64,000 nt of DNA from an uncultured Collinsella sp. GTDB taxonomy: Bacteria > Actinomycetota > Coriobacteriia > Coriobacteriales > Coriobacteriaceae. The notes beneath the pieces are model-generated. The model worked only from the letters and a program-made list of their open reading frames with translations. It was not told where the DNA came from and did not search any database. The stretch covers positions 1 to 64,000 of the forward strand of contig CAKUGF010000010.1 in assembly GCA_934654585.1 (NCBI GenBank). Direction: 5' to 3'. Shown one piece after another: positions 1 through 7,220 of this stretch (within the stretch, counting starts at the first letter, position 1; every line of letters begins with the position of its first letter). The position numbers and the translations under genes are program-made.

Positions 1-11
1 ACAAACTTCAT
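1..11 (-). CDS. Start of a gene running off the left edge (partial)
   Basis: An ATG at 11-9 on the minus strand is followed by codons for Lys and Phe before the window ends. A good Shine-Dalgarno sequence (AAAGGA, 24-19) sits 7 bases upstream, and a plausible promoter lies about 85 bases upstream. Nothing can be said about the product. Confidence 0.5.
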
Positions 12-95
12 GATTCGATCCTTTCGATCGATGGCGATGGGGCGCTTGTCCGGTCCCGTAAGGGCCCTCTCCGGACGCGCGTCTTGACGAGTTCT

Positions 96-123
96 ATTAT
101 CCATAAATGAGACCGAATGTGAA
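96..123 (-). promoter_or_regulatory. Predicted sigma-A type promoter for the left-edge gene
   Basis: On the minus strand TTCACA (123-118) and GATAAT (101-96) are separated by 16 bases. The transcript would carry a leader of about 80 bases with a short GC hairpin (stem GTCCGG/CCGGAC, roughly 48-75) before the start codon at 11. The prediction rests on consensus match only. Confidence 0.4.
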
Positions 124-168
124 GCCTATTAGGAATGATTTTTAATAAAACAATTAAGCGGCTGTCAT

Positions 169-1062
169 CTAGCAGCGTCCACATAGTCCGCAGCGGACGC
201 AGCCGTTGCAGATGAACTTGCTTCCGCAGGTTTCGCACCACTCATAATACGGTGGATCCCAAAGCTCCGAGCTGGGGATTTCCAAGCCGAGCGGATCCCT
301 TAGGTCCCATTCGATTTGGCGGCCGCGGTGTTGAAGGCCTGATTTCCACGCCTGCTCGCTTTGCAGATTTTTGCCACGAAGGTGATATGTTCGCCCGTCC
401 TTAACGAAGGTGCTTCCGGTTTCGATGAAAGCAAGCGTTGCATCTGCCGCCACGCATTCGGCATGCAGCTGGCGCACCCATTCGTAATGGCAGGGGCGTG
501 CTCCCGCGTAGTTTTCTCCGCCCGCGATGACCTGCTCGATTCCATCGGGTTTTCCAAGGCTACCGGGGGTGGCTTTCTCGACCGATACGCTTCCGATGAA
601 CGGCGCACACATGATGCCGCGGTGTGCTGCCGGCGTGGCGAGTAGAAGGGGAATCCGCTCATTGGCCCTGCGCTGGTTTTCGCAGGTTACGTTGAGCATG
701 ACGTTATGCCAGCCATCGCCCCAGTCGCTGGGAAGACACTCGCTAAAGCGCTCGGGACGTTTGGTCAGAATGAAGAACTTTACGTCGGGTCTCTGGCGGA
801 TGATATCCCATACCTCTGGTCGCCAGGGATCGGCCTCGGGCAATAGGAAATCGCTTGTCATGCAGATGCGGATAAGCTCGCCGGCGCGAACTTTGTAGCT
901 GCCGTCCCGGCGGCGTTGGAGGGGATAAGTAAAGCCCGACTTGCTTTTGCTAATCACGGAGGGGTCGATACCGCGTTGTCCGTCCATGTAATACATGTAG
1001 CAGTTGTCGCATCCCTCGCTGACGCGCGTGCAGCCATGCCAGGGGTTCCAGATGTCATGCAT
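169..1062 (-). CDS. DUF5131 (phage Gp37/Gp68-like) family protein
   Basis: The 297-residue protein opens with WNPWHGC followed by SEGCDNCY, the N-terminal signature of DUF5131, a family seen in phages and many bacteria with no settled function. The Cys-x6-Cys-x2-Cys spacing recalls Fe-S cluster binding in radical-SAM-like enzymes; this is inference. The last 25 residues hold six further cysteines in CxxC-type pairs, which look like a zinc ribbon. AAAGGAGG stands 8 bases before the ATG, so this start is well supported. The gene is divergent from the alcohol dehydrogenase gene and upstream of the left-edge gene. The family call is fairly sure; the activity is unknown. Confidence 0.8.
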   Translation of the reverse strand: MHDIWNPWHGCTRVSEGCDNCYMYYMDGQRGIDPSVISKSKSGFTYPLQRRRDGSYKVRAGELIRICMTSDFLLPEADPWRPEVWDIIRQRPDVKFFILTKRPERFSECLPSDWGDGWHNVMLNVTCENQRRANERIPLLLATPAAHRGIMCAPFIGSVSVEKATPGSLGKPDGIEQVIAGGENYAGARPCHYEWVRQLHAECVAADATLAFIETGSTFVKDGRTYHLRGKNLQSEQAWKSGLQHRGRQIEWDLRDPLGLEIPSSELWDPPYYEWCETCGSKFICNGCVRCGLCGRC

Positions 1063-1252
1063 CTTTATGCCTCCTTTGCAGTAGATGCGCGTCTGATGGA
1101 CTCTGAAAGATTAACACCGGCAGATGAGCGCGATGGCCCCAAACAATATGAAGATGTTGATTGATTAACGATTGGCACGTCGCCGGCGACCATCGATGAG
1201 TACAATCGGTCGAGCAAATGTTGACCCATCAACAAATGAAGGAGTTTCCTTT

Positions 1253-2473
1253 ATGCATCTAGCCCGTCGTGCCTGGTGCCGAACATATCAGACAGTTTTT
1301 CGCATCGCATTGCCGATCCTGCCCTATACCGAGCCGCGTATTTTGGAGCATGCCGAGGATGTGCCCGCGGTGCTTCAAAAGCGTTCGATTCAGCGTGTGC
1401 TCATCGTGACAGACCCTGGCATTGCCCGTTTGGGGCTCACGGCGCCGCTCGAGCGCGCGCTCGCGTCAAAGGGGATTGGCGTTACGGTCTATGCCGAAAC
1501 GCGTGCGAACCCCACGGTCTCGAATGTGGAGCAAGCGGCGGCGCTGTATCGCGAGAACGACTGCCGGGCCATTATCGGCTTTGGTGGCGGTTCGGCCATG
1601 GACTGCGCCAAGGGCGTGGGCGCGCGCATTGCGCAGCCAAACAAGCCCATCAACAAGATGCGCGGCCTGTTGCGCGTTCACCGTCTTCTGCCGCTGCTTA
1701 TCGCGGTTCCCACTACCGCCGGTACGGGAAGCGAAGTCACGCTCGCGGCGGTTATCACCGATGACGAGACGCACTATAAGTACCCTATTAACGACTTTGT
1801 GCTCATTCCGCGCTTTGCGGTGCACGACCCCGAGTTTACGCGTGGGCTGCCGGCATCCATTACGGGGCAGACGGGTATGGATGCTCTGACGCATGCCGTC
1901 GAGGCTTTTATCGGCCGTAGCACCACGCCCTACACGCGCAAGATGGCGCGCCAGGCGGTTCAGCTCATCCACGACAATTTGCTCGAGGCCTATGAGCACG
2001 GCGACAACATGCGTGCGCGCCGCAATATGCTTTCGGCGGCGTATAAGGCGGGCGTCGCATTTACGCGCTCCTATGTTGGATATGTGCATGCCATCGCGCA
2101 CAGCCTGGGCGGCCGATACGGCATTCCGCACGGTTTGGCCAACGCCATCATCCTGCCGCATATGCTTCGTGCTTATGGCGAAACTGCAGCTCCCAAGCTT
2201 GCCGATCTTGCTCGCATGGCGGGTATTGCGCCGGCTGCTGCGCAGGACAGTCTTGCCGCAGAGGCCTTTATCGATTGGGTCGATCGCATGAACGAGGCCT
2301 TGGGAATCCCTAAATATGTCTCGGGCATTCGCCGCTCCGATATTCCGCAAATGGCGGCCCATGCCGATGCCGAGGCCAATCCGCTGTACCCCGTTCCGCT
2401 TTTGATGGACCGTGTGGAGCTCGAGCATATGTACGAGGTCGTCGCGGGTGGCATGTTTGAGGACGAGAACTAG
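1253..2473 (+). CDS. Iron-containing alcohol dehydrogenase
   Basis: This is a 406-residue group III (Fe-dependent) alcohol dehydrogenase. It shows the NAD(P)-binding GFGGGSAMDCAKG stretch and metal ligands in TGMDALTHAVEAF and HAIAHSLGGRYGIPHG. An in-frame ATG lies 81 bases upstream, but ATG 1253 has AAGGAG at 1239-1244 and gives the usual family N-terminus, so I chose it. The aldehyde dehydrogenase gene follows after 8 bases, so the pair probably interconverts an alcohol, its aldehyde and the acid. The substrate cannot be read from the sequence. Confidence 0.9.
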   Translation: MHLARRAWCRTYQTVFRIALPILPYTEPRILEHAEDVPAVLQKRSIQRVLIVTDPGIARLGLTAPLERALASKGIGVTVYAETRANPTVSNVEQAAALYRENDCRAIIGFGGGSAMDCAKGVGARIAQPNKPINKMRGLLRVHRLLPLLIAVPTTAGTGSEVTLAAVITDDETHYKYPINDFVLIPRFAVHDPEFTRGLPASITGQTGMDALTHAVEAFIGRSTTPYTRKMARQAVQLIHDNLLEAYEHGDNMRARRNMLSAAYKAGVAFTRSYVGYVHAIAHSLGGRYGIPHGLANAIILPHMLRAYGETAAPKLADLARMAGIAPAAAQDSLAAEAFIDWVDRMNEALGIPKYVSGIRRSDIPQMAAHADAEANPLYPVPLLMDRVELEHMYEVVAGGMFEDEN

Positions 2474-2481
2474 GAGGGTCT

Positions 2482-3861
2482 ATGAACACCGAGGAAATCG
2501 CGCGCATCGTTAGCGGCCAGCGCGCCTATTTTAAGACGCATGCCACGTTTGATGTCGATGCTCGCCGCCGCGCGCTCATACGCCTGCGCGATGCGGTTCG
2601 GGCGCACGAGGACGATATCGCCCATGCGCTCAAGACCGATTTGGGCAAGTCACATGACGAGGCGTACATGTGCGAGATCGGCACGTCGCTTTCCGAGATT
2701 CGCCACCAGATTGCGCATGTGGCCCAGTGGAGTCGTGCGCACCTGCGCCCGTGCGACCTCGCCAATGCTATTAGCGCGTGCAAGACGCAGCCGGTTCCCT
2801 ATGGTGTGACGCTGATCATGGCGCCTTGGAACTACCCGTTTTTGCTGACGCTGGAGCCGCTCGCCGGCGCGCTCGCTGCGGGCAACACGGTGGTCATCAA
2901 GCCGAGCGCCTATGCGCCGGCTTCGAGTGCGGTGCTCAAACAGATTTGCGAGGAAGCGTTCGATCCGCGCCTGGTGACGGTCGTCGAGGGCGGTCGTGCC
3001 GAGAACGAGGCGCTGCTCGATGAGTGTTGGGACAAAATCTTCTTTACCGGCAGCGTTCCGGTCGGCAAGCTTGTCATGGAGCGCGCGAGCAAAAACCTCA
3101 CGCCCGTGACGCTTGAGCTGGGCGGCAAGAGCCCCTGTATCGTGGGTGCCTCCGCAAACTTGAAGGTGGCAGCACGCCGTATCGCCTTTGGTAAGTGGCT
3201 CAACGTGGGCCAGACCTGTGTGGCGCCCGACTACCTGCTGGTGGATGCTCGCGTGCACGACGAGCTGCTGAGCCTCATCAAGGAGGAAGTCCGCCGCATG
3301 TTTGGCGAGCACCCGCTCGACAACGAGGACTATGGCCATATCGTCAACGCCAAGCATTTCGGGCGCGTGCGCGGGCTGATCGACCCCGATAAAGTTGTGC
3401 TGGGAGGTGCGGCACGCGAGGCATCGCTCAAGATTGAACCGACGATCTTGGACAGCGTGACGCCCGGGGATGCCGTAATGCAGGAGGAGATCTTTGGTCC
3501 CATCTTGCCGGTGCTGACGTTTGAGAGCCTGGACGAGGCCGAGGCGTTTGTTGTGGATCGTCCGACGCCGCTGGCTCTGTATATCTTTAGTCGGGATCGC
3601 GCTGTGCAGCAGCGCTTTGTGCGCTATGTGCCCTTTGGCGGCGGCTGCGTTAACGATACGATCATGCATCTGGCTACGAGCCATATGGGCTTTGGCGGCA
3701 TGGGCGCGAGCGGCATGGGGCAGTACCATGGCCGGGAGAGCTTCGATACGTTTAGTCACAAGAAGAGTATCGTGAACAAGGCGACCTGGCTGGACGTGCC
3801 GTTCCGCTATGCGCCCTACGCAAGCTGGAAGCACAAGTTCGTGCGCATGTTTGTGCACTAG
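2482..3861 (+). CDS. NAD(P)-dependent aldehyde dehydrogenase
   Basis: The 459-residue protein has the aldehyde dehydrogenase fold. Its N-terminal cofactor domain includes MAPWNYPFLL and the ELGGKSP segment with general base Glu212. The catalytic Cys246 lies in NVGQTCVAP. The length and the C-terminal hydrophobic end resemble the class 3 (fatty aldehyde, ALDH3-like) group. AGGAGG precedes the ATG. It is cotranscribed with the upstream iron alcohol dehydrogenase and would oxidise the aldehyde that enzyme forms, or run in reverse. Confidence 0.9.
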   Translation: MNTEEIARIVSGQRAYFKTHATFDVDARRRALIRLRDAVRAHEDDIAHALKTDLGKSHDEAYMCEIGTSLSEIRHQIAHVAQWSRAHLRPCDLANAISACKTQPVPYGVTLIMAPWNYPFLLTLEPLAGALAAGNTVVIKPSAYAPASSAVLKQICEEAFDPRLVTVVEGGRAENEALLDECWDKIFFTGSVPVGKLVMERASKNLTPVTLELGGKSPCIVGASANLKVAARRIAFGKWLNVGQTCVAPDYLLVDARVHDELLSLIKEEVRRMFGEHPLDNEDYGHIVNAKHFGRVRGLIDPDKVVLGGAAREASLKIEPTILDSVTPGDAVMQEEIFGPILPVLTFESLDEAEAFVVDRPTPLALYIFSRDRAVQQRFVRYVPFGGGCVNDTIMHLATSHMGFGGMGASGMGQYHGRESFDTFSHKKSIVNKATWLDVPFRYAPYASWKHKFVRMFVH

Positions 3862-3884
3862 AACGAGATAGAAGATAACGAAAA

Positions 3885-3918
3885 AGTGGCCGCCCCCGCG
3901 TAAGCGAAGACGGCCGCT
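3885..3918 (+). terminator. Weak hairpin after the aldehyde dehydrogenase gene
   Basis: AGTGGCCG (3885-3892) pairs with CGGCCGCT (3911-3918), with one G-U pair and an 18-base loop. It is followed by TCTC rather than a true T-run, so it is at best a weak terminator. Confidence 0.35.
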
Positions 3919-4110
3919 TCTCACGATGTAAACGTGTATCGGAGTTGGCAAGACCCGCTGCAACGGGTGCCATACGTGCCCTTATCGTATCTGCAAGCGT
4001 TGCGGCAAGCGGTCGAAAAGACACGAGGTGGGTGAATTTGTGTCCGCACGAGTTCGTAGACTTCTCTATAAGGTTAAGCGCCGGGTATTCCGGCCGTTAG
4101 AGGAGCTGTT

Positions 4111-4437
4111 ATGTACGAGCCTTCACGCGTTCTTCTGTCATTTCATATTGCGGGATTTCAGTATGCCGATGGCGCATTAGTCCTGGGCGATCTAAAAGCA
4201 GGCGATAGGCTGACGCTGTGTGCCGAGCGCGATAACCCCCATGATCCTGAGGCGGTCGCGATCTATTACGGCAAGACTAAGCTCGGCTATGTTCCGGGAA
4301 ACGAGGTCGGCCCGCTGTCCGTGATGATGTATTACGGGCACGAAGACGTATTTGAGGCCCGCGTGCAGCAGGTTGCGCCCGAGCGCAGTCCCTGGCATCA
4401 GGTGCGCGTTGGCCTTTATGTGGCGGATGCCCGCTAG
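4111..4437 (+). CDS. HIRAN-domain protein
   Basis: The 108-residue protein is essentially one HIRAN domain. It opens with a hydrophobic strand ending in IAGFQYADG, then has ERDNPHDPEAVAIY, then LGYVPGNE, matching the family core. HIRAN domains bind single-stranded DNA 3' ends and often accompany helicases or nucleases. Here the domain stands alone, followed 18 bases later by a tiny charged ORF. AGAGGAG precedes the ATG. The partner is unknown. Confidence 0.8.
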   Translation: MYEPSRVLLSFHIAGFQYADGALVLGDLKAGDRLTLCAERDNPHDPEAVAIYYGKTKLGYVPGNEVGPLSVMMYYGHEDVFEARVQQVAPERSPWHQVRVGLYVADAR

Positions 4438-4455
4438 CCGTTAGGGGAGACTGTC

Positions 4456-4635
4456 ATGTTTGATGACGATGACCTGTTCGATCTGACGGATGATCCGTTT
4501 GAGTGGGACTTGCTGCTTGATGACGATGAGCTGGAGCGGGATCGCAAAAAGCGGAAGGATAAGAACGCACAAGGTGACGCATCGAAAAAGAATGACAAGC
4601 GCCGCCGTGGATTGTTTGGCGGGCTCTTTGGGTAA
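4456..4635 (+). CDS. Small two-faced charged protein, 59 residues, unknown function
   Basis: An ORF of 59 codons starts at ATG 4456 with GGGGAG at 4444-4449. The first half is strongly acidic (Asp/Glu runs with Phe and Leu), the middle and end are rich in Lys/Arg, and it closes with a Gly-Leu-Phe repeat. There is no signal peptide or membrane segment. It follows the HIRAN gene by 18 bases, so they are probably cotranscribed. I recognise no family. The ribosome site and the polarised composition argue that it is translated. Confidence 0.6.
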   Translation: MFDDDDLFDLTDDPFEWDLLLDDDELERDRKKRKDKNAQGDASKKNDKRRRGLFGGLFG

Positions 4636-4701
4636 CCGCGGCGCCAAAGCGTCTGTATACTAGGCACGTGTTAGACGCGTTGCGAAATGAGGACACAGAC
4701 G

Positions 4702-5247
4702 ATGATGTGGTTTACCGCCGACCTGCACTTGGGCGATACGAATATCCTGCACGATATGGATCGGCCGTTCGCCTCGGTCGAGGAGATGAACCGCAAGGTT
4801 ATTGACGCCATTAACGAGTGCGTTGCTGCGGACGACCGCCTCTATATTCTGGGAGACTTTACGTATCGCTTGCCCATGGCGGAGGCCGTGCGCCTGCGCG
4901 AGCGCATTGCCTGCCAAAACGTCACGCTCATACGGGGCAACCATGACGGCGATTGGGAAGATCCGGACGCACCGCAAATTTGGGATGACGTACGCGATTA
5001 CCTGGAGATTGCCCCCGGCTACGCTAAAGGGCATCGCCTGGTTTTGAGCCACTACCCCATGCTCAGCTGGAACGGCAAGGCGCGCGGTGCCATTATGCTG
5101 CACGGGCATATCCACAGCAAGGGAGACCGTACCAATACGCGCAATCGCGACCGAGAGCGCCCTATTTACCGCTACGATGTTGGCCTCGACGCCAATAACT
5201 ACAAGCCCGTAAGCCGAGATCAGATCTTGAACTTCTTTGGACTGTAG
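4702..5247 (+). CDS. Calcineurin-like metallophosphoesterase
   Basis: The protein of about 181 residues has the full metallophosphoesterase motif set: FTADLHLGD, GDFTYR, RGNHDGD, LSHYPM and HGHIHS. The group of short single-domain members includes phosphodiesterases of unclear substrate. An ATG at 4687 is also in frame, but AGGA at 4690-4693 sits 8 bases before ATG 4702, which I prefer. It follows the small charged ORF closely and ends before a palindrome and a strong terminator. Confidence 0.85.
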   Translation: MMWFTADLHLGDTNILHDMDRPFASVEEMNRKVIDAINECVAADDRLYILGDFTYRLPMAEAVRLRERIACQNVTLIRGNHDGDWEDPDAPQIWDDVRDYLEIAPGYAKGHRLVLSHYPMLSWNGKARGAIMLHGHIHSKGDRTNTRNRDRERPIYRYDVGLDANNYKPVSRDQILNFFGL

Positions 5248-5254
5248 CCCTCAG

Positions 5255-5289
5255 ACCACCACAATGGGGACAGGCACCTTTGTGGTGGT
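5255..5289. repeat. Palindrome with a GGGGACAGG loop
   Basis: ACCACCACA (5255-5263) pairs perfectly with TGTGGTGGT (5281-5289), and one more A-T pair extends the stem inward. The loop reads TGGGGACAGGCACCT. The loop core recurs, in either orientation, in palindromes near 19.3 kb and 56.5 kb, while the stem sequences differ. This suggests a REP-like family. Confidence 0.6.
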
Positions 5290-5292
5290 TCT

Positions 5293-5327
5293 GGCGCCGT
5301 TGCCATTATGGCGGCGGCGCCTTTTTT
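5293..5327 (+). terminator. Rho-independent terminator after the metallophosphoesterase gene
   Basis: GGCGCCG (5293-5299) pairs with CGGCGCC (5315-5321), with a further GCC/GGC inside. The stem is followed directly by six T residues at 5322-5327. Confidence 0.85.
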
Positions 5328-5385
5328 GTCCGCGTGGCGCGGTAGAGTGTAGGCGGTTGAAATTTGCGTCCATCGAGGAGCTGCT

Positions 5386-7143
5386 ATGAACGAGATCAAA
5401 TGCCCGCACTGCGGCGAAGTGTTTAAGGTCGACGCGTCCGGCTATGCGGATATCGTCAAGCAGGTGCGCGATGCGGAGTTCTCGCGTGACCTGGATGAGC
5501 GCGTAAAGGCCGTCCAGCGCGAGGGTGAGCAGGCGCTTGAGCTTGAACGCTCGCGCTCGACGGCAGCTCTGCAGGAGGCGGAATCTCAGCGCAACGCTCT
5601 GCTTGTCGAGCAGAAGAATGCTGCGGCTCAGGAGTTGGCGCAAGAGGTTGCCAAGCGCGATGCCGAGCTTGCCGAGCTGCGCGCCAAGCTCGAGGGTGCC
5701 GCTGCGGAGCGCGAGAGTGCAAGCCAACGTGCGGCGGTTGAAGCCCGTGCCGATGCGCAAAAGGAGAACGCCGAGCTCCAGCGCGAGATTGACAACCTGC
5801 GTGCGCAGCTGGGACGCAAGGACGACGAAGCCAAGCTTGCCGAGGCCGCGGTGCGCAATGCCGCTCAAAACGACCTGTCCGCACGCGATGCCCAGATTGC
5901 CGAGCTGCAGGCGAAACTCTCCGCGGCAGACAAGGCCCAGGAGATGGCGCTCGCCGCTGCGGCCGCCGAGTCGCAGCGCGAGCTCGCTGCGGCTCGCAGC
6001 GAAGCCGAGCGCACGCTTGCCGACTATCAGGCGAAAGTGCAGGAGAAGTTCTCTGCCGCGAAGGCTCAGTCTGAGCAGGAGGCCGAGGGCCTGCGTGCTC
6101 AGCTGCGCGAGCAGGAGCTGACGGCAAAGATGAACTTGTCTGAGGCAGTTGCCGCGGCGGAGCGTGAGCGCGATGAGGCGCGCGCGAAGCTCACGAGCGA
6201 GCTTGCGGTGCGCGATTCTCGCGAGGAGCAAGCCAAGGCTGCCCACGAGCTCGAGCTTGCACAAGCCAAGCGTGCGAGCGATGAGCTGATTCGCTATAAG
6301 GACGAAGAGATTGAGCGCCTAAAGGACATGAAGGTTCGCCTGTCTACCAAGATGGTGGGTGAGTCGCTCGAGCAGCACTGTGAGACCGAGTTTAATCGCC
6401 TGCGTATGACGGCGTTTCCCAACGCGTATTTTGAGAAAGACAACGATGCATCCGAGGGCACCAAGGGTGACTTCATCTTCCGTGAGTGCGACGCGAGCGG
6501 CAACGAGATCATCTCGATTATGTTCGAGATGAAAAACGAGAATGACGAAACCGCGACCAAGCACAAGAACGAGGACTTCTTTAAGAAACTCGACCACGAT
6601 CGCCGCCAGAAAGGCTGCGAGTATGCGGTGCTCTGCACCCTGCTCGAGCCCGAGAGCGAGCTCTATAACGCCGGCATCGTGGACGTGAGCTATCGCTATG
6701 AGAAGATGTATGTGATCCGCCCGCAATTCTTCATCCCGATGATCACGCTGCTGCGCAACGCCGCTATGGGCTCGCTGCGCTATAAGCAGGAACTGGCGGA
6801 GTACAAACAGCAGAACATCGACGTCACGAACTTCGAAGCCAAGATGGAAAAGTTCAAGGATGGTTTCTCGCGTAACTACAACTTGGCGAGCAAGCAGTTC
6901 GAGTCGGCGATCAAGGAGATCGATGCCGCTATTAAGCAGCTTGAGAAGACCAAAGACGACCTGCGTCGCAGTACCGAGAACCTGCGCCTGGCCCACAACA
7001 AGGCTGATGAGCTTACAATCCGCAAGCTCACTTGGGGCAACAAGACCATGAAGGCGGCGTTTGACGAGGCGCGCGAGACGGCGGCGGGCACGGGCGATGA
7101 GCCCGCCGAGGCCGATTCGTATGAGGTCGAGGATGCCGAGTAG
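5386..7143 (+). CDS. DUF2130 coiled-coil protein
   Basis: The 585-residue protein starts with a possible one-sided zinc knuckle (CPHCGEVFKVD). It continues with about 280 residues of Ala/Glu/Arg/Gln-rich heptad-like coiled coil and ends in a DUF2130 domain. That domain includes KGDFIF and FEMKNENDETATKHKNEDFFKKLD and runs from about residue 335. DUF2130 resembles restriction-endonuclease-like folds and is often compared with RmuC; that comparison is from memory and not tested. The gene stands alone between terminators. The family call is firm; the role is unknown. Confidence 0.85.
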   Translation: MNEIKCPHCGEVFKVDASGYADIVKQVRDAEFSRDLDERVKAVQREGEQALELERSRSTAALQEAESQRNALLVEQKNAAAQELAQEVAKRDAELAELRAKLEGAAAERESASQRAAVEARADAQKENAELQREIDNLRAQLGRKDDEAKLAEAAVRNAAQNDLSARDAQIAELQAKLSAADKAQEMALAAAAAESQRELAAARSEAERTLADYQAKVQEKFSAAKAQSEQEAEGLRAQLREQELTAKMNLSEAVAAAERERDEARAKLTSELAVRDSREEQAKAAHELELAQAKRASDELIRYKDEEIERLKDMKVRLSTKMVGESLEQHCETEFNRLRMTAFPNAYFEKDNDASEGTKGDFIFRECDASGNEIISIMFEMKNENDETATKHKNEDFFKKLDHDRRQKGCEYAVLCTLLEPESELYNAGIVDVSYRYEKMYVIRPQFFIPMITLLRNAAMGSLRYKQELAEYKQQNIDVTNFEAKMEKFKDGFSRNYNLASKQFESAIKEIDAAIKQLEKTKDDLRRSTENLRLAHNKADELTIRKLTWGNKTMKAAFDEARETAAGTGDEPAEADSYEVEDAE

Positions 7144-7162
7144 GGTATAGCCGATAGCGCAA

Positions 7163-7204
7163 AAGCGGGGCCGCTGGCGATATTGCCAGCGGCCCCGCTT
7201 CGTT
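7163..7204. terminator. Bidirectional terminator between convergent genes
   Basis: A perfect 16-bp stem (7163-7178 with 7185-7200) surrounds a six-base loop, with A-rich and T-rich flanks. It separates the DUF2130 gene from the helicase gene that converges on it. Confidence 0.9.
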
Positions 7205-7220
7205 TACTCGGCTGATTCGG

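Noticed and set aside
3932..4090. Open frame rich in Cys and Lys/Arg (CNGCHTC, then CKRCGKR) upstream of the HIRAN gene.
   Set aside because: It follows an in-frame stop, has no usable start codon or ribosome site before the cysteines, and runs into the HIRAN gene out of frame. It could be a gene remnant, but the evidence is too weak.
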